From the NCBI GenBank assembly GCA_949825045.1, contig OX463806.1:42928208-42992207 (forward strand): a stretch of DNA of 64,000 nucleotides, written 5' to 3'. This DNA is from Argyresthia goedartella. Its lineage: Eukaryota; Arthropoda; Insecta; Lepidoptera; Argyresthiidae. Below, in pieces: positions 20,485-31,019 of this stretch (position 1 is its first letter; each line of letters begins with the position of its first letter). The translations under genes were made by a program, and so were the position numbers. The notes below the pieces were generated by a model. The model was not told the DNA's origin, made no database searches, and saw only the letters and a list, made by a program, of their open reading frames with translations.

Positions 20485-20545
20485 TTAATCTCCATAGCTG
20501 CAGCGATGGGCTAGCCCCGGTCACGCAAAAATGGAGTATTTAATA
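20485..20545 (-). repeat. Fragment of the 'caatactcc' repeat family
   Basis: Minus strand of 'ccatagctgcagcgatgggc' and 'cacgcaaaaatggagtattt' matches the fragments near 5.3 and 26.15 kb. Confidence 0.45.
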
Positions 20546-20569
20546 AAACAGCACAGAGACATAGCCGAG

Positions 20570-20860
20570 AGAAACACACAAAATACGACCGAGCAGCTGA
20601 AGACCTAAGAGCCTCGTTCACCCCACTAGTTATTTCATGCGATGGAGCCCTAGGAACTGAATATAACAGTTTTTTAAAAAAAAACCGCATCAAAGCTTAA
20701 CGAGAAATGGGGAAAACTCAAATAGTGTACGGGCTGAAAGTAAAAATACAAATCTCAGTTATAAGAGCAGTTTCCATGAGAGTAAGAGGCACGAGAAAAC
20801 ATGTCAGGGCTTTTCAATGCGAAGATGGAGCAGGAATACTTTGGTGACAGCTTGATCTCC
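20570..20860 (+). pseudogene. Retroelement RT C-terminal relic
   Basis: '[20 protein letters not shown]' and '[11 protein letters not shown]' are followed, after frame changes, by 'KLNEKWGK', 'VKIQISVIRAVSMRVRGTRK' and 'EDGAGILW'. This phrase order matches the C-terminal part of a class of invertebrate reverse-transcriptase-encoding elements ('FTP.v.s.DG..G.E...flk', then '...AI.RA...c.RGsR'). There are at least two frameshifts and stops. The class is recalled from memory and the name of the element is not known to me. Confidence 0.5.
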
Positions 20861-20869
20861 TAAAACAGA

Positions 20870-21460
20870 AATACCTACATAGGTTTTATTAATTTTACTT
20901 ATGTGTACTTTACAAATTATAGGTGTGTTATATTTTAATGTACTTGTTTATAGGTATACCATTATTGTTAATAAAGATAATGTATTTAATAAATGGCTAA
21001 ACGTATACAAAAAAATAGTTTCCATTTACAGATTTAAAATGCGCTCGTGACGTCACAGTATATAGTAAAAATTTGATACGCTTGGTTCTTATACATTTAT
21101 CCGAGCTGGCGTTGTCTGCTCTATATATGTATGTCTGTGGGTGATATGATATCGATTTTTGAATTTCGATTTAGCGATATGTAAAACCGTACAGTATACA
21201 CTGTAACTTGCACAAACGTCTCTCGAGCCAGGTGCCAAATTAGCTCGCCCGAGTAGTACGAGTAAACTTTAATAATAAAATTTAAATACTAGGTACGACT
21301 ACATTCAAGGCCATACATCGAGATATGGAAAAAAAGTCTTATGTATGTAGTATGTAAGTATTGAACTGTTCTTAGGTTAACTAAACTCTTTACACATTGA
21401 AACCGGAAGTGGATAGAAATTGAGTAACTTATTTACATAAATAAAATCGAATGTGATAAA
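20870..21460. other. Unassigned AT-rich stretch
   Basis: No gene or repeat family recognised. Confidence 0.35.
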
Positions 21461-21465
21461 AAAAC

Positions 21466-21749
21466 TTTATCTACACACGTATCATAAACCCTCTTTACTG
21501 CGTCCAAAAACCGCACGTTACGACCAGCATAATGTTATACTACTTGGTAAAAACCCATTTCTTATCTGAATATTAATACATTATGATCATAATGTATAAA
21601 TTTTCGACAAATTATGACATTCAAATTTCGAATGCCGACGCCCGCCCCTAGTTTGTCTGTGCAGTTGGTACTACTAAACCGTACCTGCCGGTCGAACATG
21701 CGGTTCCTGAACACATCAAAGAGAGCTTATGATATGTGTGTAGATAAAC
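21466..21749 (+). mobile_element. MITE, unsplit copy
   Basis: Terminal inverted repeats 'tttatctacacacgtatcat' (left) and 'gatatgtgtgtagataaa' (right). Same interior as the split copy at 12146/15857 and the copy at 56268. Family sequence continues past the right TIR to about 21830 ('cagtcacataaaatactatt'), so the real right border may be further out. No ORF. Confidence 0.85.
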
Positions 21750-22671
21750 TAGTGCATGTAACTGTACATAATTAGGCATTAAAAGCAGTCAACAGTCAAT
21801 TCAGTAATATCAGTCACATAAAATACTATTATATTATTTATTATAATTCAAATGAGCAATTATTAATAGTATAATGACAATATTTAAGCACTAAACTCAG
21901 TACCTGCATTTATAGTACATTACTGCAGAAGGGAAAGAAGGGCTTGCCGGTGAATAGGTATAGATGGCTGAAGGTAGGGAGGCCGGGTAGATATACAAAG
22001 CCACGGCCAGAGGCATGTATAGTGCTTTTCGCAAACATATGCAATAAAATAAAAAATACGCCACTAAAAAAAAAAAACAAGTTTAAAATAAAAATACTAC
22101 TCATAAAAAAGTAATTTTGGCGCCCCCATTGATGTCTTTTGCTTTGAGCATAACATTAAAATAAATTACTTCCCGCCCTAGGCCTGCAATATTCTATGAA
22201 ATTCCATTACAGTTCTGTCGAGTTGTGCGGCCTGCAAAGTGATGCTTCCAAGCATGTTATAGCGCAAGTTATGACGACATTTCAGTGCATGTTTGAGAAA
22301 AAGATATTTTTCACGCCACTGCTCGGAAATATGGCCAAAGATGAATTGAAATGAGAGTAGAAAGTAGTTCTTAGTAGTACAATTCAAAAACAGTCAAACA
22401 ATGTAGATTTGCAAAGTAAAATGTAGTGTTTAGCGGCCTTTTTTACTTTCTACTCTGCTATTGGTCGATTATTTTCGGTCGGCATCACACTCCATACCGG
22501 CCGAAATGACACAAAATACTAATAAAAATGTTCCGGGAAAAAACATTTCCTTGTCATTCCACAACTAATGCGAATATCAATATTACTTTTAATTAAACTG
22601 TGTATTATACTGTGTACTCAACCTGTTTTATTTCCTTACATTAGGCGTGAAAAGCACATAGTAAATGCCTC

Positions 22672-22752
22672 GGTAGAAAGTGCAATAGATGGACTCGCAT
22701 CTTCGCGGGCCCGCGAACTAACTCGTCCGTCTATTGCTTACTTTCTATACCT
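22672..22752. repeat. Foldback hairpin
   Basis: 'gtagaaagtgcaatagatgg' pairs with 'tctattgcttactttctatac', and 'cgcgggcccgcg' forms the centre. Arms are about 28 bp with a few mismatches. Confidence 0.65.
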
Positions 22753-22854
22753 GGGCAACAATGTACTATTCCGATAAGATCTGGAGAGTCCAGTTTTCAC
22801 CGATAAGCAAATAAAACAATAAATTTTTGTATGAGTACTTCTTTCAATTCTTAA

Positions 22855-23050
22855 AAACCTATTTGTTTCATTATTTGTTGTTATAGCGGCAATAAAATAC
22901 ACCCTCTGTGAAAATTTCAGCTCTCTACCTATTTCGGTTGATCCGGTAGAGCCCGGTGACGGACGGACAGACGAACGGAAGGACGGACGGACAGCGGAGG
23001 CTTAATAATAGGGTCCCATTTGGCACCCTTCGGGTACGGAAGCCTAGGAA
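22855..23050 (+). repeat. ACGG-type interspersed repeat, 3' part
   Basis: 'gttatagcggcaataaaata', 'gaaaatttcagctctctacc', an ACGG run and 'cacccttcgggtacggaagc'. The 5' half is missing. Confidence 0.7.
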
Positions 23051-23088
23051 GTAAAAATAACCTTAGTTTTTACAGGATTAATCAATTA

Positions 23089-23392
23089 AAAACCGGCCAA
23101 ATGCGTGTCAGACTTGGCCGGTTTACACATTTATGGTTCCGTAATAAATTTTGAATATAAGCCAATAAAAATAAATTTGGAAGGTGCTCGTTTCACATCC
23201 ACCTGTGATACACCTGGCCAAAATATCACTATCATTCTTCACCAGCAAATAATTACTTTGTTTTTCATAGTGTTTGTAGGAATGGCAAAGTTATATTTGC
23301 GGTTTTTAATAAGTGTTTAATATCTTAAAAACTGCTTATTATTTTTTTTCAAACCAAAGATCCTTGTTTCTCTACGGAACCCTAAAATTCCC
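23089..23392 (+). repeat. Second ACGG-family member or relative
   Basis: Begins 'aaaaccggccaaatgcgtgt' and ends 'ctacggaaccctaaaa', the typical ends of the family, but the interior differs and there is no ACGG run. 'aaaccggccaa' and 'ttggccggttt' near the left end form a small hairpin. Confidence 0.5.
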
Positions 23393-23425
23393 CCCCCCCC
23401 CCCCCCTCTCTCTCTAGGGAGATCC
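23393..23425 (+). repeat. Poly-C / CT microsatellite
   Basis: Seventeen or so C followed by (CT)n. Homopolymer length is probably unreliable in the assembly. Confidence 0.85.
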
Positions 23426-23510
23426 TCTGCATAAGATGTATGGTTGCGAGATTTGCTAGCATCTTCAAGTATCTAATATTTTGTCACGACGATTATGTTA
23501 TTTCATCAAA

Positions 23511-23707
23511 AATACTGATGTTCACAGCAAAAAAGGATCAGCAAAAACACGTTTTATGTTTTAAGTATTTATTGTTGTTCTTACATGTTCAACCTAACAC
23601 GAAGGATACTTCGCTTCGCTCACCCCCTTTACCCTTCACCTAAGCTACCGCAGTATGCCCTGATATTTGCTGCAAAAATCTGTATATTTGCTGTGCACAT
23701 CAGTATT
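23511..23707 (+). mobile_element. 197 bp TIR element ('accctttacccttcacc' family)
   Basis: Left 'aatactgatgttcacagcaa' and the reverse complement of the right end 'aatactgatgtgcacagcaa' form about 21 bp inverted repeats. Inside are 'ttgttgttcttacatgttca', 'cctaacacgaagg', 'ttcgctcaccccctttac' and 'acctaagctaccgcagta'. Partial copies sit near 27.75, 35.2 (minus), 57.3 and 63.2 kb. Confidence 0.7.
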
Positions 23708-24020
23708 ACTGGTGTGCAGTTTAATATTTCACTTTTATTAGTACACTATACTAAATTGCAATTTTAAAAAATGTAAAATAAAACAGATCGTTCTATGCTA
23801 CGTATCTCCAAATACACATTCAAATATGCCTAAGATAGGTAATATTCTTATTATGCAACATATAGTAAAAGTAATACAATGCGAAGTTACGCGTCACTCC
23901 GGCGCAAGGCCGCTGATATTGAAAGGGGTCTCGGCCGCACCGGGTGGACCATGTCGCTAAACTAGTTGAAATTAAATGGAACATTCGTATGGAAAGTTAG
24001 CGAAAAGTTGCAGTGTTTCA

Positions 24021-24076
24021 AGTAATAAGCTGTGTTCGTGCCAGCCGTAGTAATAAGCTGTGTTCGTGCCAGCCGT
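24021..24076 (+). repeat. Two exact 28 bp tandem copies
   Basis: 'agtaataagctgtgttcgtg' plus 'ccagccgt' occurs twice without a difference (24021-24048, 24049-24076). Confidence 0.9.
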
Positions 24077-24299
24077 AGTTACATTTTTCACTTGAGTCAA
24101 GAACGCTTGGGAAGTTTATATGACATTTTTCGTTCGAGTTCCCGCTGGAGAAACAGTATAGGTTTAAAGTGAGTAAATAGGACGTGAAATCAAAGAAAAG
24201 GTCAAAGTCCACACGGCCACTCGTGACAGAGGCACAGAACGGGACTGGCACGTCATGTCGTGTCATTACTTACTTATCATATATATGTGCGCCCGGCCG

Positions 24300-26135
24300 C
24301 GTAAACCCGCTTTCTGTGTATTAGTCAGCTCTGATACGTCCTGAATAGTACACATTTCGGCCTTCACTAATGCGCATACCGATAAAAAAAACTGTGTGAC
24401 CCTCAGCGCCTTAATGTTGTACAGTTTTTACGCAACATGGTTTGACTTGATCACAACCGAGAATCAATTGGATAATCATTCTCGCTATTAGCGCGTTTCT
24501 AAGAGAATGGAGCGCAACATGGTTGGCCTCTGAAATTAATTCATAACGAATGAATCGATGGGGCCAAAATCTGTTGTACATTGACACGCGTGTGCATGAC
24601 TGAAACAATGATGACGCTTACCGCTTCGCAGTTCGCGTAGGGTGAGACAAACGTTTGTTTGAATGTTTGCGTAAAGTGCAACGTGTGAGTAGAACGACTA
24701 GAGAACGGCTGACTGGGCGACAGACTGAGATATGTTTTGATTCGTGCAATTTACATACTTTTTTATCTACGGCGGATAAGGTTTTTTATTGTCAACTCAC
24801 GACCTGTTTCAGTGGTTTTTCGTGAGTGTCTGAAGCGCCAAGATATACCTCGGTTCCTATCCTTTATATCAACCTACCCCAAATTCCAAAACTATCCTTG
24901 GGTCGTTAGATAAGAACTTGTAGGTAACTGATCTGAGTCTGAGTCTGGGCTTGGAGCGACCCTAAATTCCCTTTTCCTTCACCATAGGGTTCCTGGATTG
25001 GCTCTTAGGATATTCGCGGGCTAATCCTCTCCTCATTCCTTTCGAGTAGCGAGTTTTGAAATTCCCACACACACAGTCATTAAACATACAAGCACATTCA
25101 AATCAAACTCAACCATTTTCGAGTGGTGTCGATAATGGACGTGGTATAACACTAGGATTTTAGACTAGGCTAGACAGGAGTTTAGTTTGTCTTGTTTGTT
25201 GAACTGTGACATTTGAAGCCATTTGAAGACGCAATAACCGAGATATATCTAAAGGCAATAATCGAACTGAAAGTGTCTCCCAATAGATCTAATGCCAAAA
25301 AGCACTAGATGTTGATTTTTAGCTAATTAAATTGATAAATATTAAATAACAAAGCCTTATTATTTTCTTTTATGCTACCTAGTTCACTAATATAAGTATT
25401 TAGATGATTGCTGAAGTGTACCTATTTAATTGTGCGACACAGAAAAACTAGACGCAAATAAATGTATAAAATGACTCTAATTTGTTGCAAAGTCATACTT
25501 ATCTCTACGACTATCTTCTTTCCATATAATTCAAATACAAAAAGTGCCACATTTCATTATCATCCATATTTATGTTTCCATACTCTGTTTATAGAATAAA
25601 TATGATAACATATTTACGTACCAAGGGAACGTTACTGAAAGGGAAGCTTATTTTTTGAAAAAGAAGAGTTTTATTTACAATATTACAAATGTATTTATTT
25701 ATAAGATACAGTCAGCATCAGATGTGTATGAGCTCGCTAGTCGATCAAATAGATCTACCGAGTCCTTACAAATCAGAAACATCTACACATCTACAGTGTC
25801 CAAATGTATCAACATCAATGCTAACACAGCGGATGTTGACATTATTTTAACACTATTTTTTGCTGTGAAGTTATTTCTTTTTGTTTATGATGTGTGGATC
25901 TGTAAATGACTATACCTACAAACCTAATAAATCTCGTATTTCTATCAATCCAAGAGTAGTATCTATTTAGTCGGATTTTAATGTCATCAAGTTTAGAAAA
26001 TAAAATATTTATATAATTAGGAATCAACTCTAAGAACCGTACCTAATTAAATACTTATACAAAATAAATTCTTTAGTACATATATAGAATACTATAGAGC
26101 TTCACGCACCTTTTCCCATACGGGTTGGCAAAGGC
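24300..26135. other. Unassigned stretch
   Basis: No recognisable protein, RNA gene or repeat on either strand. It is the longest quiet stretch in the first half of the window and may be old intergenic or intronic DNA. Confidence 0.4.
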
Positions 26136-26139
26136 ACAT

Positions 26140-26225
26140 CCAGTTGTTCAATACTCCATTTTGCGTGACGGGGCCATCGCCGCAGCTATGGAGTAATGAA
26201 GGTTTCCTCACGATATTTCCTACTT
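26140..26225 (+). repeat. Fragment of the 'caatactcc' repeat family
   Basis: 'caatactccattttgcgtga', 'ccgcagctatggagtaatga' and 'cctcacgatatttcc' match the copies near 5.3, 20.5 and 62.05 kb. Confidence 0.55.
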
Positions 26226-26339
26226 TACTAAAACCTACATTTAAAATAATAACTGTGATTAACTGTGAAATCAAAAGTAGGTACCTTATTATTTACTTAC
26301 CCAATAGAGTAAAGGAGTCGCGTAGAGTTCCAGTATAAA

Positions 26340-27390
26340 ATACACATGAAATTATTGGCTCAACACCTTGCGCAGGCTGAGCTGACAGGTACACATATTT
26401 TTTCACGTTAAATTCCGGAAATATAAAAAATATAAAAATAGCAAAGAATGTGGTTTTAGCACGTTCAGGGCTGATTCATACACATAATGCAGCTTTACGC
26501 CGCCCGGCCTTACATGTGTTTAGGCAGTCGACAGAAAAATATGCATAGATGAGAATGGAATGTGCAGTTTATATGTTTGTGTCTAGGTTTGCTGTAGTAG
26601 TACGCAATCATATAATTACAAAATCTTATCAACACAAATCGCCGACTTACATTATTGAAGTAGGCAGCATAAAAGAAACAGTACGGCATTGTTATGGAAT
26701 ATTATTGAATGACTCACAAAAATCTCTCTCTTGTGGACTCTAGTAAAGCTAGACAAGGTATTGTCTATATTTTCGCGCAGGTAAAGACGTGGATTGGGAC
26801 AGTCTCGGTAATTAATTACCCTTTTTGTTTAAATTTCATTAGACACTCAAAATGCATGAAGGTAGAAAATTCCATTAAATGAAATGTCAACAATAAATTG
26901 TAAAATCCTCAAATTAACGAAACTCTTTGGTTACTAACCGTGTTACAACAAAAAAATGCTACTCATAGTTTAATCTCAACATAAACGTCAATACCTACAC
27001 ATTTTTATCTTTAAACAAGTGTTGAACTGGAGTTTATTTTTTGGTGGTTGACCCTCAATATATCTAATGATCAAAACATAAATTAAATACCTTTCAAGCA
27101 AAACGTTATCAGTAAAAATATGAATTTTGTCGGTCACAGACATGCCTTTAATCAATCTTTTTCCTAGCTACTAACGTTTAAATAAAGCATGCAATGTCCT
27201 CATAGCAACATACATGCTCTAATGGCTATAGATTATCATTTACAAATTGTATACTTTTGGTTTATTTATAGGTTTTGATTCTCTGGCTAGTATCTTTTGA
27301 TTGCTTTTAACCATAAGATAGATTGTTTCACAACTTTTAGAGACGACAGACTTGCGTCATCGATATTAATTGAAATTGGAATTCTTGATA
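26340..27390. other. Unassigned stretch
   Basis: AT-rich with no recognised feature. Confidence 0.4.
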
Positions 27391-27394
27391 CGTT

Positions 27395-27495
27395 CCTGAG
27401 AAAAAGTGTCTTGACATACGGCGGAAGGACGGACGGAAAGGCAACGAACTAATCCTACAAGGGATTCTTTTTTCCTTTTAAGGTTAGGTACCCTA
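27395..27495 (+). repeat. Degenerate ACGG-type fragment
   Basis: 'gagaaaaagtgtcttgacat', a short ACGG run and 'attcttttttccttttaagg' parallel 'gagaaaaagggtcttgacat' and 'ttctttccttttgagatacg' near 45.27 kb. Confidence 0.4.
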
Positions 27496-27590
27496 ATGAA
27501 CTATTGATCTAATGTAGAATCAGTAATTGTACCATTTCAGCCACACCGAAGTGACATAGAAGAAACATCAGAAGCCATATGAGCTTGTAG

Positions 27591-27928
27591 ATATGTCGCA
27601 GGCAATTTGTATGATTCAGCATTTTACAAACGGCGTCGTCCGTTTACATACGCGCGCTGCTATGTAATATGCCGAAGGCAAATTGACACTCCTTTATGTT
27701 TTGTTGCTTATACATGTTCAACCTTAAATGAAGGGTAAAGGGGGCTGCGCTTCGCTCACCCCCTTTACCCTTCACCTAAGCTACCGCAGTGTTTTGTCCT
27801 GATATTTTGCTATTTTAATTTCAATTTCCAATTTGCCTTCGGCATATTTCATAGCAACGCGCGTTTGTAAGCGGGCAACGCCGCCGCTTGTAAAATGCGG
27901 AATAATACAATTTGCCTGCCACAGATAT
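27591..27928. mobile_element. Long-TIR MITE with another element inserted
   Basis: The left arm 27591-27685 and the reverse complement of the right arm 27831-27928 align over about 95 bases: 'gcaggcaa', 'gcattttacaa', 'acgcgcg', 'tgctatg' and 'aatatgccgaaggcaaattg' all match in order. The loop (27700-27825) holds a copy of the 'accctttacccttcacc' element, so that element may have inserted into the MITE or be part of it. Confidence 0.8.
27705..27815 (+). repeat. 'accctttacccttcacc' element fragment with hairpin
   Basis: 'gaagggtaaaggggg' and 'cccccttta' 'cccttc' form an exact 15 bp-arm hairpin. It is followed by 'acctaagctaccgcagtg' and 'cctgatattttgct' as in the copy at 23511. Confidence 0.65.
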
Positions 27929-28160
27929 ATTAGGTATTGTATACCTATGAAATCAGCGTTTTCTGTGTAGAAATAGAAGAGAATTAATTTTACAGTACAA
28001 ACAGTTTTCCATTTTTTTAGGTATGACAAATCCTGATTTTAATAAACTTTGCTTGTATGATTTAGCTTACAGCAAATTTGATTTAATTTTTGAAAAATGT
28101 CAGCTTTAGAAATATTACGGATCTAATCATAATAATTACCAAGTTAAAAATTATTATGAA

Positions 28161-28590
28161 AATTATAATATTTATGAAGACCGACTTCAAGTTCAAGCCT
28201 AATGCTTCCTCCTCCTGTCTGGATGCGAAGGTCATCTTTGTACAAGATGATAGAAACGGTTGCACACCCATCCCATACCATACCACCGTCAAGTACTACG
28301 TTTCAGGTAACAAGTGGTTACGGAGATGCGTTGCCTCTTATATGAAGCTGGGCGGTCACAGTTCATGATCTACAGGGTACAACCCTCGAAAGAGCTGTGA
28401 TTGACCTTGGCAAAAGAAAAAATGCAAAGGATAAATATATATTGCGTTAAGCCGAGTCAGAAGTTTGGAAGGGAAGGTCTTGCCAGATTTGGTCGCCAAC
28501 AAATTATTAAATCGACCACAGGTGACAGATCGTTATCGGAAATTATGGGACTACGAAATCTGTGTTCCGAAAATCAATAATATAACTTAG
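28161..28590 (+). pseudogene. Pif1-type helicase C-terminus
   Basis: 'NGCTPIPYHTTVKYY' and 'WLRRCVASYMKLGGHSS' lead, after a frame change, into 'LQGTTLERAVIDLGKRKNAK', the conserved HK.QG.TL..AvidLg block of Pif1 family helicases. Then, in another frame, comes 'VRSLEGKVLPDLVANKLLNR' (the ALSRV.sLegL block) and a stop near 28590. It differs from the Helitron helicase at 5.7-8.3 kb, so it comes from another element type (Helentron-like or another Pif1 carrier) or a decayed host-like Pif1 copy. Confidence 0.7.
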
Positions 28591-28741
28591 CTCACTTTTC
28601 ACTATGGGATATAATATAATACCTACATATTATAAGAGTGAGCTAAATACAATATGAATATACGGCACATAAGTGTAAAAAATGCAAACAAAGAACGTAA
28701 ACATCACACATAATTCAATAAGTACAAAATTTTCAAAAAAA

Positions 28742-28799
28742 AAAAAGCGTCGGGCGCTTTGTTCCATATATTTCGTACATCGAGCGCCCGACGCTTTTT
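28742..28799. repeat. 17 bp-arm perfect hairpin
   Basis: 'aaaaagcgtcgggcgct' and 'agcgcccgacgcttttt' are exact reverse complements around a 24-base loop. GC-rich arms in an AT-rich region. Confidence 0.85.
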
Positions 28800-28989
28800 G
28801 TTTCACAATAATAATAGTATTTTTTATTCATTATTGTTTTAAGGTTATATTATAAATTATTTTTAACTTTTTAGTTCGAAGTGCTTTAAAAGCGTGTTTT
28901 TTAGTTTTTTTTAACTATATTTATTTTTAATTTTTTAGTTCGAGTGCGGGTTGTGTGAGAAATTAATTAATCCTGGCGATCCTAATCAG

Positions 28990-29215
28990 GATAATGAGAT
29001 AAACTTATGAAATTATTACATTGTCGCTGATTCTTGAAAAGTGTACAAAGTTTGAATTGAATCTGTCCGTTTAAAGTGGGTCAAAATCGAGTCCAAAGGA
29101 GTCGGTTACATACAAACAAACAAACATACATACAGGTGAAGGTAATAAAAGCGTGATAATGATAAAAACAAGCCCTATTTCTTCCTCCCCGGTCGGGAAG
29201 CGAAGGTCGACAAGT
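28990..29215 (+). repeat. Probable interspersed repeat ('gagtcggttacatacaaaca')
   Basis: 'aatcgagtccaaaggagtcg' and 'acatacaaacaaacaaacat' look like the end of an abundant lepidopteran repeat. The assignment is from memory and there is no second clear copy in the window. Confidence 0.3.
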
Positions 29216-29219
29216 CCGC

Positions 29220-30060
29220 ACGTATTACACGACATTGCAATTTAATATACGGTACTTAAAGACAAAATTCATCCTGATAAGTCACAATAATCCAAAATAC
29301 GCATATCAAGTCTTTTTGCTTAAGAAACCAAACTACTGGGCCGATTTCTAATTTCCAAAAGATGGGACCAAACTGGAAGGTCAACCTTTCAATTATAAAA
29401 AATATTATTGAAATCGTTTCATAAATAATACCAGTTTTGAGGCAACAAACATAAAAAATATACAACCTAATTGAAAACCTATTTTGTAGTTGTTTAAAAA
29501 TTGTTGACATTAAGGAAGAACTGATTTTGAAGATTTATTTATTTATGAAACTGAAAAATGAAAATAAATAATAGGTAGATGTAAACTTTGAAACCTTTTT
29601 TTTTAATTACACGAATTATGAACTCCTGAGTCTGTAAGAAAATTTCGCCAATTTTATAGAGGAATTCTGAAATACAACAACACTTTTGTGTGTGGCACCC
29701 TGTAGTATCGAAGTAAGTGCAAAGTGCGGTGCAATTAATTCCTACTGTCTCGGCTCCCAACGAAGCAACCCTAAACTTCACAACCCTTTTAGGGAAAACT
29801 TTGTGCGCGTCAAAAATAAAATTAACGAGACGCCTGCCAAATCCATTTTATACCCGGCCATAGAAACAAACCTTGTAGAAAGTTGTAAGCAAAATATTTC
29901 AATTTCTGAACCTTTGCAATATAACCGATTTTTAACCAAGGTGCTATTACGGTACTGTTCTATTTATAAGTGTATATAATATTGAATCTTATTTGTTACA
30001 GGTAAGTAATGCGGTTTCCAGAAAGGCGGTAATGAATTAAATTAATGAACACAACACTCG
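29220..30060. other. Unassigned stretch
   Basis: Contains open frames below 100 codons on both strands without recognisable motifs. Confidence 0.4.
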
Positions 30061-30076
30061 ATAATTTCACACCATG

Positions 30077-30161
30077 CAGCGAAGTCGCGCGACAGCAGCG
30101 CGGCAATCGCGCGACAGCAGCGCGGCAATCGCGCGACAGCAGCGAGGCAATCTCGCGACTT
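30077..30161 (+). repeat. 22 bp GC-rich minisatellite, about four units
   Basis: Unit 'gcagcgcggcaatcgcgcga' plus 'ca'; two central units are identical and the outer ones carry substitutions (gaagtc, gaggcaatct). It stands out for its GC content. Confidence 0.85.
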
Positions 30162-30487
30162 TCTAAAAGTGTTGCAAGCGCACGTATGCATCTATTCCTT
30201 ATTTAACTAATGACAGGTTACCATCAAAAGCAGGAACATCAAGCAAGGACGGTTCCCCGTTGGAGTCCATTTTAGAAATGAAGCGTACTACCCGTTGCCC
30301 GTACCGCGCGGCTAAAGTGTGGTGTGAAGACTTGTGCGTACAAGTTGTTACCGCGTGAAAGCCGCGGCGACGTGAAAACACACTGAAATCTGATTCTTGA
30401 CTTCGTAATATTTGTGTATGTATAATAATAAATAATAAATAAATATTAGAGGACAATCTGACACAAATCGAACTAGGTAGCTCATAG

Positions 30488-30690
30488 CTCAATAAGGCTT
30501 GTGTTATGGATACAAGATATTTAATAGAGATAAATACTTAAGTAAATACATAGAAAACATCCAAGACCAAGAAACAAATATTTATGCCCTATCACGAAAA
30601 TATTTGCCCTTACCAGGATTCGAACACAGGACCGTCAGCTTCGTAGGCAGGGTCACTTCCCGCTAAGCTAAGCCGGTCGTCATCGTACAA
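30488..30690 (-). mobile_element. tRNA-derived SINE, second family
   Basis: Minus strand: A-box-like 'gaccggcttagcttagcggg', then 'agtgaccctgcctacgaag' and B box 'gtgttcgaatcc', then 'gggcaaatatt'. The head resembles the SINE at 11271, but the 3' body ('catctatgtatttacttaag' type) is different: two families built on one kind of head. Confidence 0.7.
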
Positions 30691-30744
30691 AGTTACACTG
30701 TTGACATTTCACTGCCATTTATTTAACACAAATTCTCCGTATTA

Positions 30745-31013
30745 GTTGAGTCTTGCAGTTGCCTATCGACTTAAAAATTGAGACTAATATAAATATTTTT
30801 AAGAGAAAATTAAAAGCGCTTTTTCTTGAAAAGTGTCTGTACGAATTGAATGAATTTTAGATATATGTATTGATTTTATGTTTAATTCAATTTTAAGTTG
30901 TTTTTACTGTATTAGATTTTATTTTAGTTTATTCTCCTTTAATTAGATACCAACTATAATTTCAAACACAATTGTGTTGTTCATTAATAAATAAATTAAA
31001 AAATGAAATGAAA
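30745..31013 (+). pseudogene. LINE protein C-terminus and 3' tail
   Basis: 'LPIDLKIETNINIFKRKLKA' and 'LFLEKCLYELNEF' then a stop at about 30855 match the end of CR1/Jockey-type LINE proteins (nLP.eIk...s...FKr.lK..L). About 150 bp of UTR and an 'aataaataaattaaaaaatg' tail follow. Confidence 0.6.
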
Positions 31014-31019
31014 ACCGAC

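Noticed and set aside
23393..23425. Poly-C tract as a structured regulatory site
   Set aside because: Simple homopolymer and CT run at the end of a repeat; similar poly-G runs at 36899 and 44197 have no context either.
30199..30492. 97-codon minus frame
   Set aside because: No recognisable domain; its N-terminal part lies in AT-rich sequence abutting a SINE.
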